Assembly (NCBI RefSeq): GCF_001957125.1
Contig: NZ_MPHJ01000019.1
Span: forward strand, 41,308-105,307
DNA from: Shewanella sp. UCD-KL12
GTDB taxonomy: Bacteria; Pseudomonadota; Gammaproteobacteria; Enterobacterales; Shewanellaceae
Length of the DNA: 64,000 nt
Direction: 5' to 3'
In this document: positions 25,657-34,819 of the stretch, one piece after another
Layout: each line of letters opens with the position of its first letter
How positions within the stretch are numbered: the first letter of the stretch is position 1
The notes under the pieces: generated by a model
Database searches by the model: none
Told to the model about the DNA's origin: nothing
What the model saw: only the letters and a program-made list of their open reading frames with translations
Position numbers and translations under genes: made by a program

Positions 25657-28044
25657 TTACTGGCAGTCTGAAATATATTCCCAGACACCCCACTGGCCAG
25701 TGTCAGCAGGTGAATCACCTTGAGTCCACCACTTCGCGCGGTACTCTTTACCAGATTGAGACACTGTGTCTCCACCTAGATAAATAGCACTTGCATCCCA
25801 TGGAGAAGCGCTACACTCACCGGGCACTTCACCACCCGCAGTAACTGTGACCACTTTTGTCACCGTATCACTGGCACTGTCAGCATCACTCACTGTTAGC
25901 TGCACGCTATAGCTTCCCGCTGCTGCGTAGGTGTGAGTTGGGTTAGCCGCTGCAGAGCTCACACCGTCACCAAAGTTCCAGGCATAAGCCGTTACGCCAT
26001 TATCATCGCTTGAACTGTCAGTGAAGCTCACCACTAACTTGTTTGCACTATGACTAAATCCGGCAGTAGGCGCCTGATTGCCTGGCACTTCTCCGCCAGA
26101 GCACTGAGCACCTTTGCTCCAAACATTGGTATAAACTGCTGGAGATGCGCCAGTTGACCACCAGATGGCTTCATATTGATAACCTTCAAATGACACCATA
26201 TCGCCTAAGGCATAGCTGGTACTCGCATCCCAAGCCGCGACACCATCACAGCTACCAGGTATTTCGCCCGTATCAGTCACCGCAACGACCATAGACTTAC
26301 TATCACTTAAACCTTCAGCATCTTTTACGGTCAGTGATACCGTGTATGAACCTTCAACGGCATAGCTATGTGAAGGATTAGCGCTAGTAGATGATCCACC
26401 ATCACCGAAACTCCACTCATGGCTCACTACGCCTTTATCATCGGTTGATGAATCATTAAAGGTGACATTTAGCTGGTTCGCCGAGTAGCTAAAATTTGCA
26501 TCAGGACCTTGGTTTTCTACCGGACCACAGCCCGAACCATCTTTAGCGCCACTGTTATTCACCCCAACAGCTTCAAGTGAGGCCAATACATCATCAACAC
26601 AGTAACCAAGATCTTTCGTCGCGCTATAGACGCCACGCCCCGCTGCATCGAAAGTAGAGTTGGCATTCCAATAGAGTTGATTTGCCTTAACGTAGATATC
26701 GAAGGCCTGACGAATATTCCAACCAGGTGTCGTCGATAACAGATAGAAAGCCTTGTTATATACACCTGAACTAAAGTGGACATTCATGCCTGACGTGTAA
26801 TCCCGAGTGTGACCAATTGAGCGGCCATCCTGTGGCGGGTTATCCATGTAACGCATAGCGCCACTGCCCTTCTTGATCTTGTCACCAATCTGCCAAGTAA
26901 AGCTACCTTCAAGATAGTAACTTGCTGCAGCTGCTGCGATATCAGAGAAGGATTCATTAAGACCACCAGATTGGTTTTCATAGGCGAGGTTTGAATTTTG
27001 CTGCGTGAAACCATGACTCACTTCGTGAGCAACAACCCCTAAACCGACAAGTGGATGGAAGGTCGTTTGACCATCACCGAAGGTCATCTGCTGGCCGTCC
27101 CAGAAAGCATTTTCATAGTTACGATCGTAATGCACTCGTAGCTTTAACTTCTGAGTAATTGGCGCCTTATTGTACCAATCACGGTACATGTTAAAGGTGA
27201 CCTGACCAAATGCATGAGCATCATTAAGGGCCGAGTAGCTGCCATTCACTTCACGAGAGGTGTTTTCATAACAAGGGAAAGTATGAATACTGCCACCAGA
27301 CTTTTGATGGTTCATATCGTAGGTTGCAACATTGGTACTATCGAGGCGGCATGAGCTACCGCTGCCCGTCACTTCAAAGGCGGGATACTTAGCACCGTAC
27401 TCATAGCGACCTGTTCTCTGGTTACCACCTGGGCCCGTAGCTTGGGCGAAGGTCATGCCCTCCCAGCTGTGAAGTACTGCACCGCTGTGCGCATCGATAA
27501 ACTGGTATGGGCGGCTCGGCTTTTCGCCATTGGTATCGACATAGGAGATTAACCAAGCCAAATGTGCCTGATCTTTTTTATCCAACCAGATATAAAGCTG
27601 ACTCTCAACGTTATAAACCTGCTCTTGAGTTAAGCCCTGACCTAAAGCAACCTGCATAGCTTCATCGAGTGAGAAGCTTGGGCTAGTGGAAATGACATCG
27701 CTGTCAATTTCAGCGACATGAGAACCCGCAACATCATAGAAAATATTCATCGCTGAGCGGCTTGCGACCACTGTTGCACCATAAACAGGTACACCTTGAT
27801 AAAGTTGCTGATAACGAGCACGCTCATCACCGCTGGCAGCTACTGATGTAATTGATGCTTGATAAGTATTGCCTTGAGTGGCAGAAAGCAGACTTTGAGC
27901 GCTCTGGCTTTGAATATTTGAACTTTCAGTATTGAAACCCGCAGGGTGTTGCAGATCGACTCGTTGTGCTGCAAATGAATTTCCACTCAAAACAGCACTT
28001 ACTACTACAGCGCATATTGCGAGTTTTTTATTAGTTGTAAACAT
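25657..28044 (-). CDS. Secreted M4 metalloprotease (vibriolysin-like) with PKD and chitin-binding tail
   Basis: About 795-residue thermolysin-family enzyme: signal peptide from MFTTNKKLAICAVVVSAVLSG (start 28044 chosen for GGAGAG upstream), FTP/PepSY-type prosequence to about 195, catalytic domain about 200-500 with the zinc motif HEVSH, the third-ligand motif GLNESFSDI, and the downstream His region SIGHTRDYTSGMNVHFSSGVYNKAFY. The tail is PKD-CBM5/12-PKD-CBM5/12, the last CBM ending in WWTQGDSPADTGQWGVW. It should be secreted by a type II system and process proteins bound to chitinous surfaces. It lies 184 bases upstream of the M28 gene on the same strand. Confidence 0.92.
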   Translation of the reverse strand: MFTTNKKLAICAVVVSAVLSGNSFAAQRVDLQHPAGFNTESSNIQSQSAQSLLSATQGNTYQASITSVAASGDERARYQQLYQGVPVYGATVVASRSAMNIFYDVAGSHVAEIDSDVISTSPSFSLDEAMQVALGQGLTQEQVYNVESQLYIWLDKKDQAHLAWLISYVDTNGEKPSRPYQFIDAHSGAVLHSWEGMTFAQATGPGGNQRTGRYEYGAKYPAFEVTGSGSSCRLDSTNVATYDMNHQKSGGSIHTFPCYENTSREVNGSYSALNDAHAFGQVTFNMYRDWYNKAPITQKLKLRVHYDRNYENAFWDGQQMTFGDGQTTFHPLVGLGVVAHEVSHGFTQQNSNLAYENQSGGLNESFSDIAAAAASYYLEGSFTWQIGDKIKKGSGAMRYMDNPPQDGRSIGHTRDYTSGMNVHFSSGVYNKAFYLLSTTPGWNIRQAFDIYVKANQLYWNANSTFDAAGRGVYSATKDLGYCVDDVLASLEAVGVNNSGAKDGSGCGPVENQGPDANFSYSANQLNVTFNDSSTDDKGVVSHEWSFGDGGSSTSANPSHSYAVEGSYTVSLTVKDAEGLSDSKSMVVAVTDTGEIPGSCDGVAAWDASTSYALGDMVSFEGYQYEAIWWSTGASPAVYTNVWSKGAQCSGGEVPGNQAPTAGFSHSANKLVVSFTDSSSDDNGVTAYAWNFGDGVSSAAANPTHTYAAAGSYSVQLTVSDADSASDTVTKVVTVTAGGEVPGECSASPWDASAIYLGGDTVSQSGKEYRAKWWTQGDSPADTGQWGVWEYISDCQ

Positions 28045-28706
28045 TTGAAACTCTCCATGTATCTCTTGGGTAATTGATCTAGCAATTAAATCCACGACAC
28101 GGTTTACAACATGTGACTCATAAAAATATAGTTACAACTCAGCCTGTTAAACTAACAAACACACTATCTACAACAATGAATAACAAAAACATTGTGCCGA
28201 CAAAAAAAGCTACACCTTGTAATGTTCTCTTCTTTTGAGAGAACTTATTATTTACTAAATCATCATTTTGATGACCTTTCTGACTATATGGCTCGATTAA
28301 ATATTCAGCAAGAGTAAATTTTTACGCATTAAGCGGTGCGGTTAGTAAACAATGGATGACAAAATCGTAACGCAGAAAATACAGTCAAGATTACAACTTG
28401 CCAGAGTATAAAAAACACCCAGCAGTATCGAAGGTAGAGGGAGTATTAGTGCTTAAACACTAGCTTTGAAAAGGTGTAACTTTAACTGTGCAGCCAGATT
28501 AAATTGGCTAATAAAAGTACATATCCTGTTTTAGAATAACTTATAGCATTAATAGTGGGGCAGTCATAACAACCCGGGGATGAAAACAATAAGAGCTGTA
28601 ATATTAATGGGTTAATATTTAATTCAGAATAAATAAGGCAGGAGCCGATGTGCAAGAAGCGTCTCGCACATCGGTTCAGTCATTACTGCAGATCCGTGCT
28701 ATAAAG
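28045..28706. other. Long non-coding stretch upstream of the M4 protease gene
   Basis: No gene supported. It must hold the M4 promoter on the minus strand. Visible structure: a hairpin GTTCTCT / AGAGAAC near 28222-28243, AGTG-CTTAAA-CACT at 28449-28462 and, at its left end... 28645-28674, the rlhA hairpin listed separately. The DNA is AT-rich. Confidence 0.5.
28645..28674 (-). terminator. Terminator-like hairpin after rlhA
   Basis: CCGATGTGC / GCACATCGG, a 9-bp perfect stem with a 12-base loop that can pair further internally, lies 33 bases beyond the rlhA stop on the minus strand. There is no strong U-tract. Confidence 0.55.
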
Positions 28707-30623
28707 CTATCCACGCCCTTCATTAGGCACTTGACGGTTTGCACCGACCACCATCATTTCACACTTAGGACAATCAAAAACTAACTTCAATACATCACTG
28801 CCTATCTCCAATACCATAGGCTCAGCCTTGATACCAGGCACCTCTTTAGGGCAGAGATTAAAGTTGAATCGTAAACAGTGCTTAGTCACCATCAGCGGCA
28901 CCTCTTCGGTGATACCGTTCTTCTCGTAGGTATCCTCAATCTCAATGACACCATGCTGTTGATAAAAGTCTTTAGCTTTCTGATTCGCGACATTGGATAA
29001 GTAGCTCAAGTGCTTGCTTGGGTAAACAGCATCTTGATTATGTTTCCAAGGCTTTGGCCTTTGATACTCATCGACTCGTGCAAATTCTAAGGCAGCCACA
29101 GCATCTCGGCGTAAGCCATTAAGCAATGAAGCGGGGGCAAACCACACCTGCTCAGTTTCGATACTTATCTCTCTGGCAGTAAAATCTGTACTACCTAGCT
29201 TTCCAAGCTGTTTACGCAGCTTTTTAGCGGCAGACTCTTGATCGTTAGCCGGCGCTTTTTCAAGTTCTAGGTGAGCCACACCTTGATGACCATAGGTATC
29301 GGTCATCGTCATCGATATGCCTGAATCTGTGTCCATCAGTTTAATATCCACATCGATAATCCGCTTTGCAGACTCTTTTGCGAGTACAGTTTCAAAAGCA
29401 TGATCACGGTTACGATACAGGGTTGATCCGATTTCAAGATCGCCAGGAATAGCAAGAACATACAAACGATTACCGTCAGCACGGTTTAACCTTAACCCAC
29501 GAAGTTTATCATCGGACTGTTTGGCTTGTTTGTAGTTCTTAGCGAAATAACAGAGACCATCACCATTGTTAAATTTAGCTGTCGACTCCACTTCTATATA
29601 GTCTTTGCCTAAACTTTTAACCTTAGCAACTTCCTCACCGATAAACTTAGGTGAACGAAAGTCACTGACGCCTTGGCTACGATCATTAACGAAATAATCG
29701 GTGCGACCACGGTTAAATGTTTTTTCAGGGTTTGGCGTAAAGGCATGCTCACAACGCCCGTGTGAGGAGGCGGTAAGCTCAGGACGACGGGCGATAATCT
29801 TATCTAACTCTTGACGATAATGTGCGGTGACGTTTTTTACATAGTTAACGTCTTTAAGGCGTCCCTCAATTTTAAATGAGCGAACCCCAGCATCAATCAA
29901 CGCTTCAAGGTTATCTGTTTGGTTATTATCTTTAAGGGACAATAGGTGCTCATTTTCAGCCAGCACCTCACCTTGACGAGTTTTAAGCTCACCTGGCAAA
30001 CGACACATCTGCGAGCACTCACCTCGGTTAGCACTTCGGTTACTGAACGCATGACTTAAGTTACACAGGCCCGAATAGGCAACACAGAGGGCACCATGAA
30101 TAAAGAACTCGAGTTGCATCTTAGTGTGATTAGCAACTTCACGAATTTGGCTTAGACCAAGCTCTCGAGCCAATACCACCTGCGAGAAACCAACCTGCTC
30201 TAAAAACACGGCTTTTTCAGCGGTACGGTTATCCATCTGCGTGCTGGCATGCAGCGCTATTGGAGGCAGGTCCAGTTGTAATACTCCCATGTCCTGCACG
30301 ATTAACGCATCAGCCCCTGCTTCATAAATCTGCCAGATAAGCTTTTCAGCCTTGGCAAGTTCGTTATCCATCAAGATTGTATTGAGCGTAACAAAGACTT
30401 GAGCATGATATTGGTGGGCAAAAGTACATAACCTGGCAATATCTTCAACACTATTACCCGCAGTCAAACGCGCACCAAAGTCTGGTCCGCCAATATAAAC
30501 GGCGTCAGCACCATGAAGAATTGCTTCCATACCAAACTCGGCATTTTTTGCCGGGGCCAGTAGTTCTAAACGGTTCGATATATGCGACACATCGTCAGGG
30601 GTAAAGATGGAAGCTTGACTCAT
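28707..30623 (-). CDS. rlhA: 23S rRNA 5-hydroxycytidine-2501 synthase, U32 family
   Basis: 638-residue protein of the peptidase U32 family, close in length and sequence to E. coli RlhA (YdcP). That protein hydroxylates C2501 of 23S rRNA together with prephenate-dependent iron chemistry. Family hallmarks: RLELLAPAKNAEFGMEAILHGADAVYIGGPDFGAR at the N-terminus, IEFFIHGALCVAYSG-like LEFFIHGALCVAYSG (about 165-180), cysteines in RGECSQMCRLPGE and a C-terminal CPKC. TrhP (YegQ) is a shorter relative (about 450 residues), so length favours RlhA. A 14-base C-tract lies upstream of its start. Confidence 0.87.
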   Translation of the reverse strand: MSQASIFTPDDVSHISNRLELLAPAKNAEFGMEAILHGADAVYIGGPDFGARLTAGNSVEDIARLCTFAHQYHAQVFVTLNTILMDNELAKAEKLIWQIYEAGADALIVQDMGVLQLDLPPIALHASTQMDNRTAEKAVFLEQVGFSQVVLARELGLSQIREVANHTKMQLEFFIHGALCVAYSGLCNLSHAFSNRSANRGECSQMCRLPGELKTRQGEVLAENEHLLSLKDNNQTDNLEALIDAGVRSFKIEGRLKDVNYVKNVTAHYRQELDKIIARRPELTASSHGRCEHAFTPNPEKTFNRGRTDYFVNDRSQGVSDFRSPKFIGEEVAKVKSLGKDYIEVESTAKFNNGDGLCYFAKNYKQAKQSDDKLRGLRLNRADGNRLYVLAIPGDLEIGSTLYRNRDHAFETVLAKESAKRIIDVDIKLMDTDSGISMTMTDTYGHQGVAHLELEKAPANDQESAAKKLRKQLGKLGSTDFTAREISIETEQVWFAPASLLNGLRRDAVAALEFARVDEYQRPKPWKHNQDAVYPSKHLSYLSNVANQKAKDFYQQHGVIEIEDTYEKNGITEEVPLMVTKHCLRFNFNLCPKEVPGIKAEPMVLEIGSDVLKLVFDCPKCEMMVVGANRQVPNEGRG

Positions 30624-30759
30624 AGCAGATACTCAAAAAGGTTACACACAAAATTGGCGGGGGATTATAGCAAAAAAGTGTGCTCAATTGGAGTTGTCTA
30701 ATATAAAATCACTAAAGCAGTAAGTAAAAGTTCAAAATTAGCCTATTAATCAAATAGTA

Positions 30760-30773
30760 CCCCCCCCCCCCCC
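30760..30773. repeat. Homopolymeric C tract (14 C)
   Basis: Fourteen consecutive C on the plus strand (G on the minus) in the 168-base gap between the cupin stop and the rlhA start. At this length, slipped-strand mispairing is expected. It sits about 137 bases upstream of rlhA, a possible promoter-region position. Confidence 0.85.
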
Positions 30774-30791
30774 ACACTCAAAAGCGCTGTT

Positions 30792-31109
30792 CTAATAATG
30801 TACAGCTAGCCAAAGAGTTTCTTGCTCTTCATCTGTCCACGCAACCCTATGCTTACAGTGAGCAGGAATATCGACATAATCCCCTGCAGTTAGATGAACC
30901 AGCTCCCCTTGCTCAAACTGTAATTTGGCTGCACCTTTAAGTACCATCACCCATTCGCTTCTGTCTTGATCGTACCATTGGCCTGCAGGAGTAACATGAG
31001 CCTTAGAGACGATTCTTTCGATCAGTATTTTGTCGTTACCGCCGATTTGCTCAAATACCTCTTCACTCAAATCTGTTGGGATCTTGCCAAAAAACGCTCC
31101 CTTTTCCAT
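30792..31109 (-). CDS. Small cupin-domain protein
   Basis: 105-residue single-domain cupin. The two cupin motifs are visible: W(Y)DQDRSEWVMVLKGAAKLQFEQGE (motif 1 region, about 42-66) and GDYVDIPAHCKHRVAWTDEEQETLWLAVHY (motif 2, about 75-105), with His residues able to bind a metal. It has a near-perfect GGAGGAG ribosome site and starts 29 bases after the norR stop, so it is very likely co-transcribed with norR. Its role in the nitric-oxide response is unknown; metal-binding cupins can be dioxygenases or sensors. Confidence 0.82.
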   Translation of the reverse strand: MEKGAFFGKIPTDLSEEVFEQIGGNDKILIERIVSKAHVTPAGQWYDQDRSEWVMVLKGAAKLQFEQGELVHLTAGDYVDIPAHCKHRVAWTDEEQETLWLAVHY

Positions 31110-31138
31110 GACTCCTCCTCTTTCGCTGCAGTTGATTA

Positions 31139-32746
31139 TTAAAGGTTAATACTAATTGATTTAGTCACTTGAATGCCCAGCCGCTTTGCTAAACGGTTTA
31201 AGTTAGCTCTGTCTGTCTGTAAACGCTTGGCTGCTGCCGACCAGTTACCGGACTCTTGATTTAATGCTTGAGTAATCAGCTTACGCTGGAACGACTCAGT
31301 CTCCTGTTTTAACCCTATGCCCTCACCGACATTCAATTCTGGCTTAAGGTTTCCCTGCTGGGTTGTCGCCGACTTATTGCTATCTAATAAACGTCCAACT
31401 GAGTCTACTAGCTGTTCGATATGACTGGTACCTATTCTGACAATAGCGCTATTGCCTCGCCCCTTGGCTCTTAAGGCACCTCGCCCTATAACATGCTCCA
31501 GCTCACGCACATTGCCTGGCCAGTCATACTGGTTTAACACCTCTATGGCTGAAGGATCGATTGTCAGTTGTTGTATGCCTAGCTTACGCCGAACCTGCTC
31601 AATAAAGTAACCAGTCAATAGCGTCACATCCCCCTCTCTATTTCGAAGTGGCGGCACCGAGATTGGGTAAACGCTCAACCTATGGTAAAGATCGGCCCTG
31701 AATCGGCCTTGATTAACCTCCTCTTTCAGCTCCCGATTGGTCGCAGCGACAATACGTACATTAACTTGCTCGGTGGCATCTTTGCCCACAGGCTGGATTT
31801 CCTGACTTTGTAGTGCTCTTAATAACTTACTTTGCACCGCCAGCGGTAGCTCACCAATCTCATCAAGAAATATCGTACCGCCGTCAGCTAGACTAAACTT
31901 ACCGATGCGGTTTCTATCGGCGCCAGTGAATGCCCCTTTTACATGGCCAAAAAGCTCACTCTCTATCAGGTTTTCCGGCAGCGCGGCGCAGTTTACATAA
32001 ACCAAAGGCGCAGCTCCTCGTGCCGATTGCCTGTGTAGCGTTCTGGCCACTAGCTCCTTACCGACCCCGGTCTCTCCTTCGATCAAGATAGAAAAGCCAG
32101 AAACTGCCACCATATCAATCTCTCGCTTGAGTTTTACCATGGCCTCGCTATCACCAATTAACTCACCACCATCTTTGACTAGCGCTTCATGGGTCAGCTC
32201 AGCCACCACTTGTTGGCTATGTTGGGAGTGGGTTTCTAACTCTTGCAGTAAGATAGCCGTTTTCAAAGTGGCCGCCGCCATGGCTGAGATAATATCTAAG
32301 CCTCTCTCTGGCAATTCATCAAACACATTAGGGGTCATGCTGTCTAAGGTCAGCACACCTATCAGTTGCTCATCAGCCATTAAAGGCAGCCCCATACAAG
32401 CATGTACGGGAAGGTCACCTGCATGCGCGAGTAACATGCCATCGTAAGGATCGGGAAGTTTGCAATCGGCAGCAAAACGCACCGGAGAAGATGAACCACA
32501 GATAGCTTCAAACCTAGGGTGCGCCTCAATATCGAAACGTCTACCTAAACTGTCTTTGCTCAACCCTTGCTGTGCCAAAGGTTTCAGACGACTCCCCTCC
32601 ACATGCAACAACACAACCGCGTCACAACTTACCGCCCTGCGCACTGTACTGAGCAGGCGATCGAAGCGATCTTTTGTCGTTAAACTATTGGTTAAATCTA
32701 ACGCCAGTTCAATCAAGGCTGTTGATGAAATTTCTACCATGGTCAT
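31139..32746 (-). CDS. norR: NO-responsive sigma-54 activator NorR
   Basis: 535-residue regulator: an N-terminal GAF domain (about 15-170) that in NorR binds NO through a non-haem iron, a central AAA+ domain with Walker A IEGETGVGKELVA, the sigma-54 contact loop GHVKGAFTGAD and Walker B GGTIFLDEIGEL, and a C-terminal Fis-type HTH (NWSAAAKRLQTDRANLNRLAKRLG). NorR activates NO-detoxification genes. Divergent nnrS/hmp-type genes, two GT-N7-AC inverted repeats and a -24/-12 promoter in the shared intergenic region agree with this. Start at 32746; an alternative ATG is two codons later. The cupin gene follows. Confidence 0.92.
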   Translation of the reverse strand: MTMVEISSTALIELALDLTNSLTTKDRFDRLLSTVRRAVSCDAVVLLHVEGSRLKPLAQQGLSKDSLGRRFDIEAHPRFEAICGSSSPVRFAADCKLPDPYDGMLLAHAGDLPVHACMGLPLMADEQLIGVLTLDSMTPNVFDELPERGLDIISAMAAATLKTAILLQELETHSQHSQQVVAELTHEALVKDGGELIGDSEAMVKLKREIDMVAVSGFSILIEGETGVGKELVARTLHRQSARGAAPLVYVNCAALPENLIESELFGHVKGAFTGADRNRIGKFSLADGGTIFLDEIGELPLAVQSKLLRALQSQEIQPVGKDATEQVNVRIVAATNRELKEEVNQGRFRADLYHRLSVYPISVPPLRNREGDVTLLTGYFIEQVRRKLGIQQLTIDPSAIEVLNQYDWPGNVRELEHVIGRGALRAKGRGNSAIVRIGTSHIEQLVDSVGRLLDSNKSATTQQGNLKPELNVGEGIGLKQETESFQRKLITQALNQESGNWSAAAKRLQTDRANLNRLAKRLGIQVTKSISINL

Positions 32747-32865
32747 TCAATGCTATCCACATTTTCATTAATCAATCTAATCAACTACTTGCCACATCAG
32801 ATTGTTGATATTTAAAAGCTATATTCAACTGACAATAGCACGCAAAGATAAAAATCGCATCATAA

Positions 32866-32880
32866 GAGTCATTTGGACTC
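32866..32880. promoter_or_regulatory. NorR-type enhancer site 1
   Basis: GAGTCATTTGGACTC, an inverted repeat containing GT-N7-AC, the core of known NorR sites in E. coli. It lies about 80-95 bases upstream of the sigma-54 promoter. Confidence 0.75.
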
Positions 32881-32890
32881 ACACAGCAAA

Positions 32891-32905
32891 GAGTCATTTC
32901 GACTC
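32891..32905. promoter_or_regulatory. NorR-type enhancer site 2
   Basis: GAGTCATTTCGACTC, one base different from site 1 and exactly 25 bases further on. The E. coli norVW promoter has three such sites; I could place only two here. Confidence 0.75.
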
Positions 32906-32957
32906 ACAACAATATAAATAAAACAATCAACCCACTGTAAATACTAGCTTTTTAAAC

Positions 32958-32974
32958 TTGGCACACAATTCGCT
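32958..32974 (+). promoter_or_regulatory. Sigma-54 (-24/-12) promoter of the NO-detoxification genes
   Basis: TTGGCACACAATTCGCT matches the sigma-54 consensus with GG (32960-32961) and GC (32972-32973) separated by the required 10 bases. It lies about 70 bases before the 33044 gene, downstream of the two NorR-type sites. Confidence 0.8.
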
Positions 32975-33043
32975 ATGTAATAGCTATATTTTATCGAAGT
33001 CGATTTTGGGTCTAACACAGACTCAGATTTTAAGGAGTTAATC

Positions 33044-33352
33044 ATGGCTGCCATTTATGCTAATGATTTCAGCTTTGCCAATGAACCCGATACAAACTTG
33101 AAGTTAGCGAACCAAGAAGCCAAGCGTTTCAAGCTCGTCCTACACTCAGGTAATGCAGGCATGTTTATCGCAATGCTTGGCATGCTCTACTCCATCTTTG
33201 TCGGCTATATCGATACCAACAATTACTCTCTGTGGGCCCAGGTTACTAGCCATATTATGCTTATCTTGTTCGCCACAGCCATAAAGATTGGTTATGTCAT
33301 GCGCTGCATCGGCCTACATGGCCTACATGGCCTAGGGGCGACTCAGTTATGA
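33044..33352 (+). CDS. Small membrane protein of the NorR regulon, function unknown
   Basis: 102 residues with a TAAGGAG ribosome site 5 bases before the ATG. A polar N-terminal 35 residues are followed by two hydrophobic segments (AGMFIAMLGMLYSIFVGYI, about 46-64, and ITSHIMLILFATAIKIGYVM-like, about 70-88) and a tail GLHGLHGLG built from a 9-bp DNA repeat (about 33311-33334). It is the first gene after the sigma-54 promoter, and its stop overlaps the nnrS start (ATGA), so translational coupling is expected. I do not recognise the family. It could assist NnrS or another membrane component of NO defence. Confidence 0.8.
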   Translation: MAAIYANDFSFANEPDTNLKLANQEAKRFKLVLHSGNAGMFIAMLGMLYSIFVGYIDTNNYSLWAQVTSHIMLILFATAIKIGYVMRCIGLHGLHGLGATQL

Positions 33353-34662
33353 GCCAACAACAAATAATTAATCACTCCAAAGCCCATGAGCGCACTTCTC
33401 AACCAAAGAGCAGTAAACAAACACTCAGGTTCAAGCTCACCGCCACAGGTGAGATTGAGCAGGTATCTACAACAAGATTAGCCATAGAAAGTCCACTGAC
33501 TAAGTTTACAAACCAGCCTATTTGGGATCTCTGCTTTAGGCCTTGGTTTCTTGCAGCGACGACTTTGTCGGCGCTCAGTCTGGCTATCTGGATACTGTAT
33601 CTTAATGGTCAATTTAGCGGATTTAACTCAGAGGGGATAAGCCCTTTAGTTTGGCATATCCATGAGATGCTATTTGGCTTTGGCGCGAGTATCGCAGTGG
33701 GATTCTTGCTGACTGCGGCGCAGACTTGGACCAAGGTAAGAAGTATCAATGGGCTTAGTTTAGCCTTACTGACTGGTATCTGGTTATCTGTTCGTATTCT
33801 GCTTTTGAGCAGCTCTGCTAACTTGCAACTACTGGCTATCTCACTGCAAGCATTGTGGTGGTTAGTGTCGATAGGGTATCTCGCTTACATGGTGCTGCGC
33901 GCTCAAAGCAGGCGTAACTATCAATTTATTCCACTGTTATCAGCCATGATGCTACTGAACTTAGCCTTTTTGCTGGCCGATTTCTTTGGCGATACTCAGC
34001 TCGCGCTGCACCTATCTCGCAGTGCCATACTGATGTTTGGATTATTGGTGGGTATTGTCGGTGGTAGGGTGATCCCCTTCTTTACCAGCCGTGGCGCCGA
34101 GAGTGCACAAGTACAGGCAACGCCAATGCTCGATAAACTACTGCCTTTGGTAACTTTAAGCGGCATCGCTGTTTTCTTCAGCGGCTACTTTATCAGCTTA
34201 CCTTTCACGCCTGCCACGCTACTAATCTTAGCCGGCAGCCTACATCTGGCTCGCCTTTATTTTTGGAACTCTTTGTCAACATGCAAGGTACCACTGCTGT
34301 GGTCACTGCATGCCAGCTACTTAGCTTTAGGGTTAGGTTTAATCTTGCTTGGAGCCAGCTATTTAAGTGAAAACCTACGTTTTGCCGATGCCTTACACCT
34401 GATAACCATTGGCACGATAGGCGGTATGATCCTCGCCATGATTGCCCGAGTTTCTTTAGGGCATACTGGCAGAGCGCTTAAACCTCACCCTGCTATGAAC
34501 CTGGCTTTCGCACTCATCTTTATAGGTGCGCTTGCCCGAGTTATTTTGCCATTATTTCAACAGCCACTATGGGGTTGGAATATCAGTGCGGCGACTTGGA
34601 TTATCGCCTTCATTCTATTTTTGTGGCACTACACACCCATCTTGTGCCGTGCAAGACAGTAA
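33349..34662 (+). CDS. nnrS: NnrS family haem-copper membrane protein
   Basis: 437-residue protein with about 12 TM segments. Conserved NnrS features include WHIHEMLFGFGASIAVGFLLTAAQTW (about 102-127), the GGRVIPFFTSRGAE segment (about 237-250) and GMILAMIARVSLGHTGR (about 362-378) with potential haem/copper ligand histidines. NnrS proteins protect against nitric oxide and its iron-nitrosyl products. It overlaps the upstream small gene by 4 bases and is followed after 157 bases by hmp. Confidence 0.9.
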   Translation: MSQQQIINHSKAHERTSQPKSSKQTLRFKLTATGEIEQVSTTRLAIESPLTKFTNQPIWDLCFRPWFLAATTLSALSLAIWILYLNGQFSGFNSEGISPLVWHIHEMLFGFGASIAVGFLLTAAQTWTKVRSINGLSLALLTGIWLSVRILLLSSSANLQLLAISLQALWWLVSIGYLAYMVLRAQSRRNYQFIPLLSAMMLLNLAFLLADFFGDTQLALHLSRSAILMFGLLVGIVGGRVIPFFTSRGAESAQVQATPMLDKLLPLVTLSGIAVFFSGYFISLPFTPATLLILAGSLHLARLYFWNSLSTCKVPLLWSLHASYLALGLGLILLGASYLSENLRFADALHLITIGTIGGMILAMIARVSLGHTGRALKPHPAMNLAFALIFIGALARVILPLFQQPLWGWNISAATWIIAFILFLWHYTPILCRARQ

Positions 34663-34819
34663 TACCCTTGGGTTAAAAAGCCCTTAAACACAGGCCCATT
34701 ACATTTAGGGCAACCGGACCATTTTAAACACGTTTAGTCATTAGCGTTCAACAAGCACCATTGGACATTAACTTAGGGGGTGACACTCAAGTCAGCCCAT
34801 TTTATTGAAGGATATTTAG

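Noticed and set aside
34663..34819. NsrR or second NorR control site in front of hmp
   Set aside because: No GT-N7-AC repeat with matching flanks and no NsrR-like palindrome could be found in this gap.
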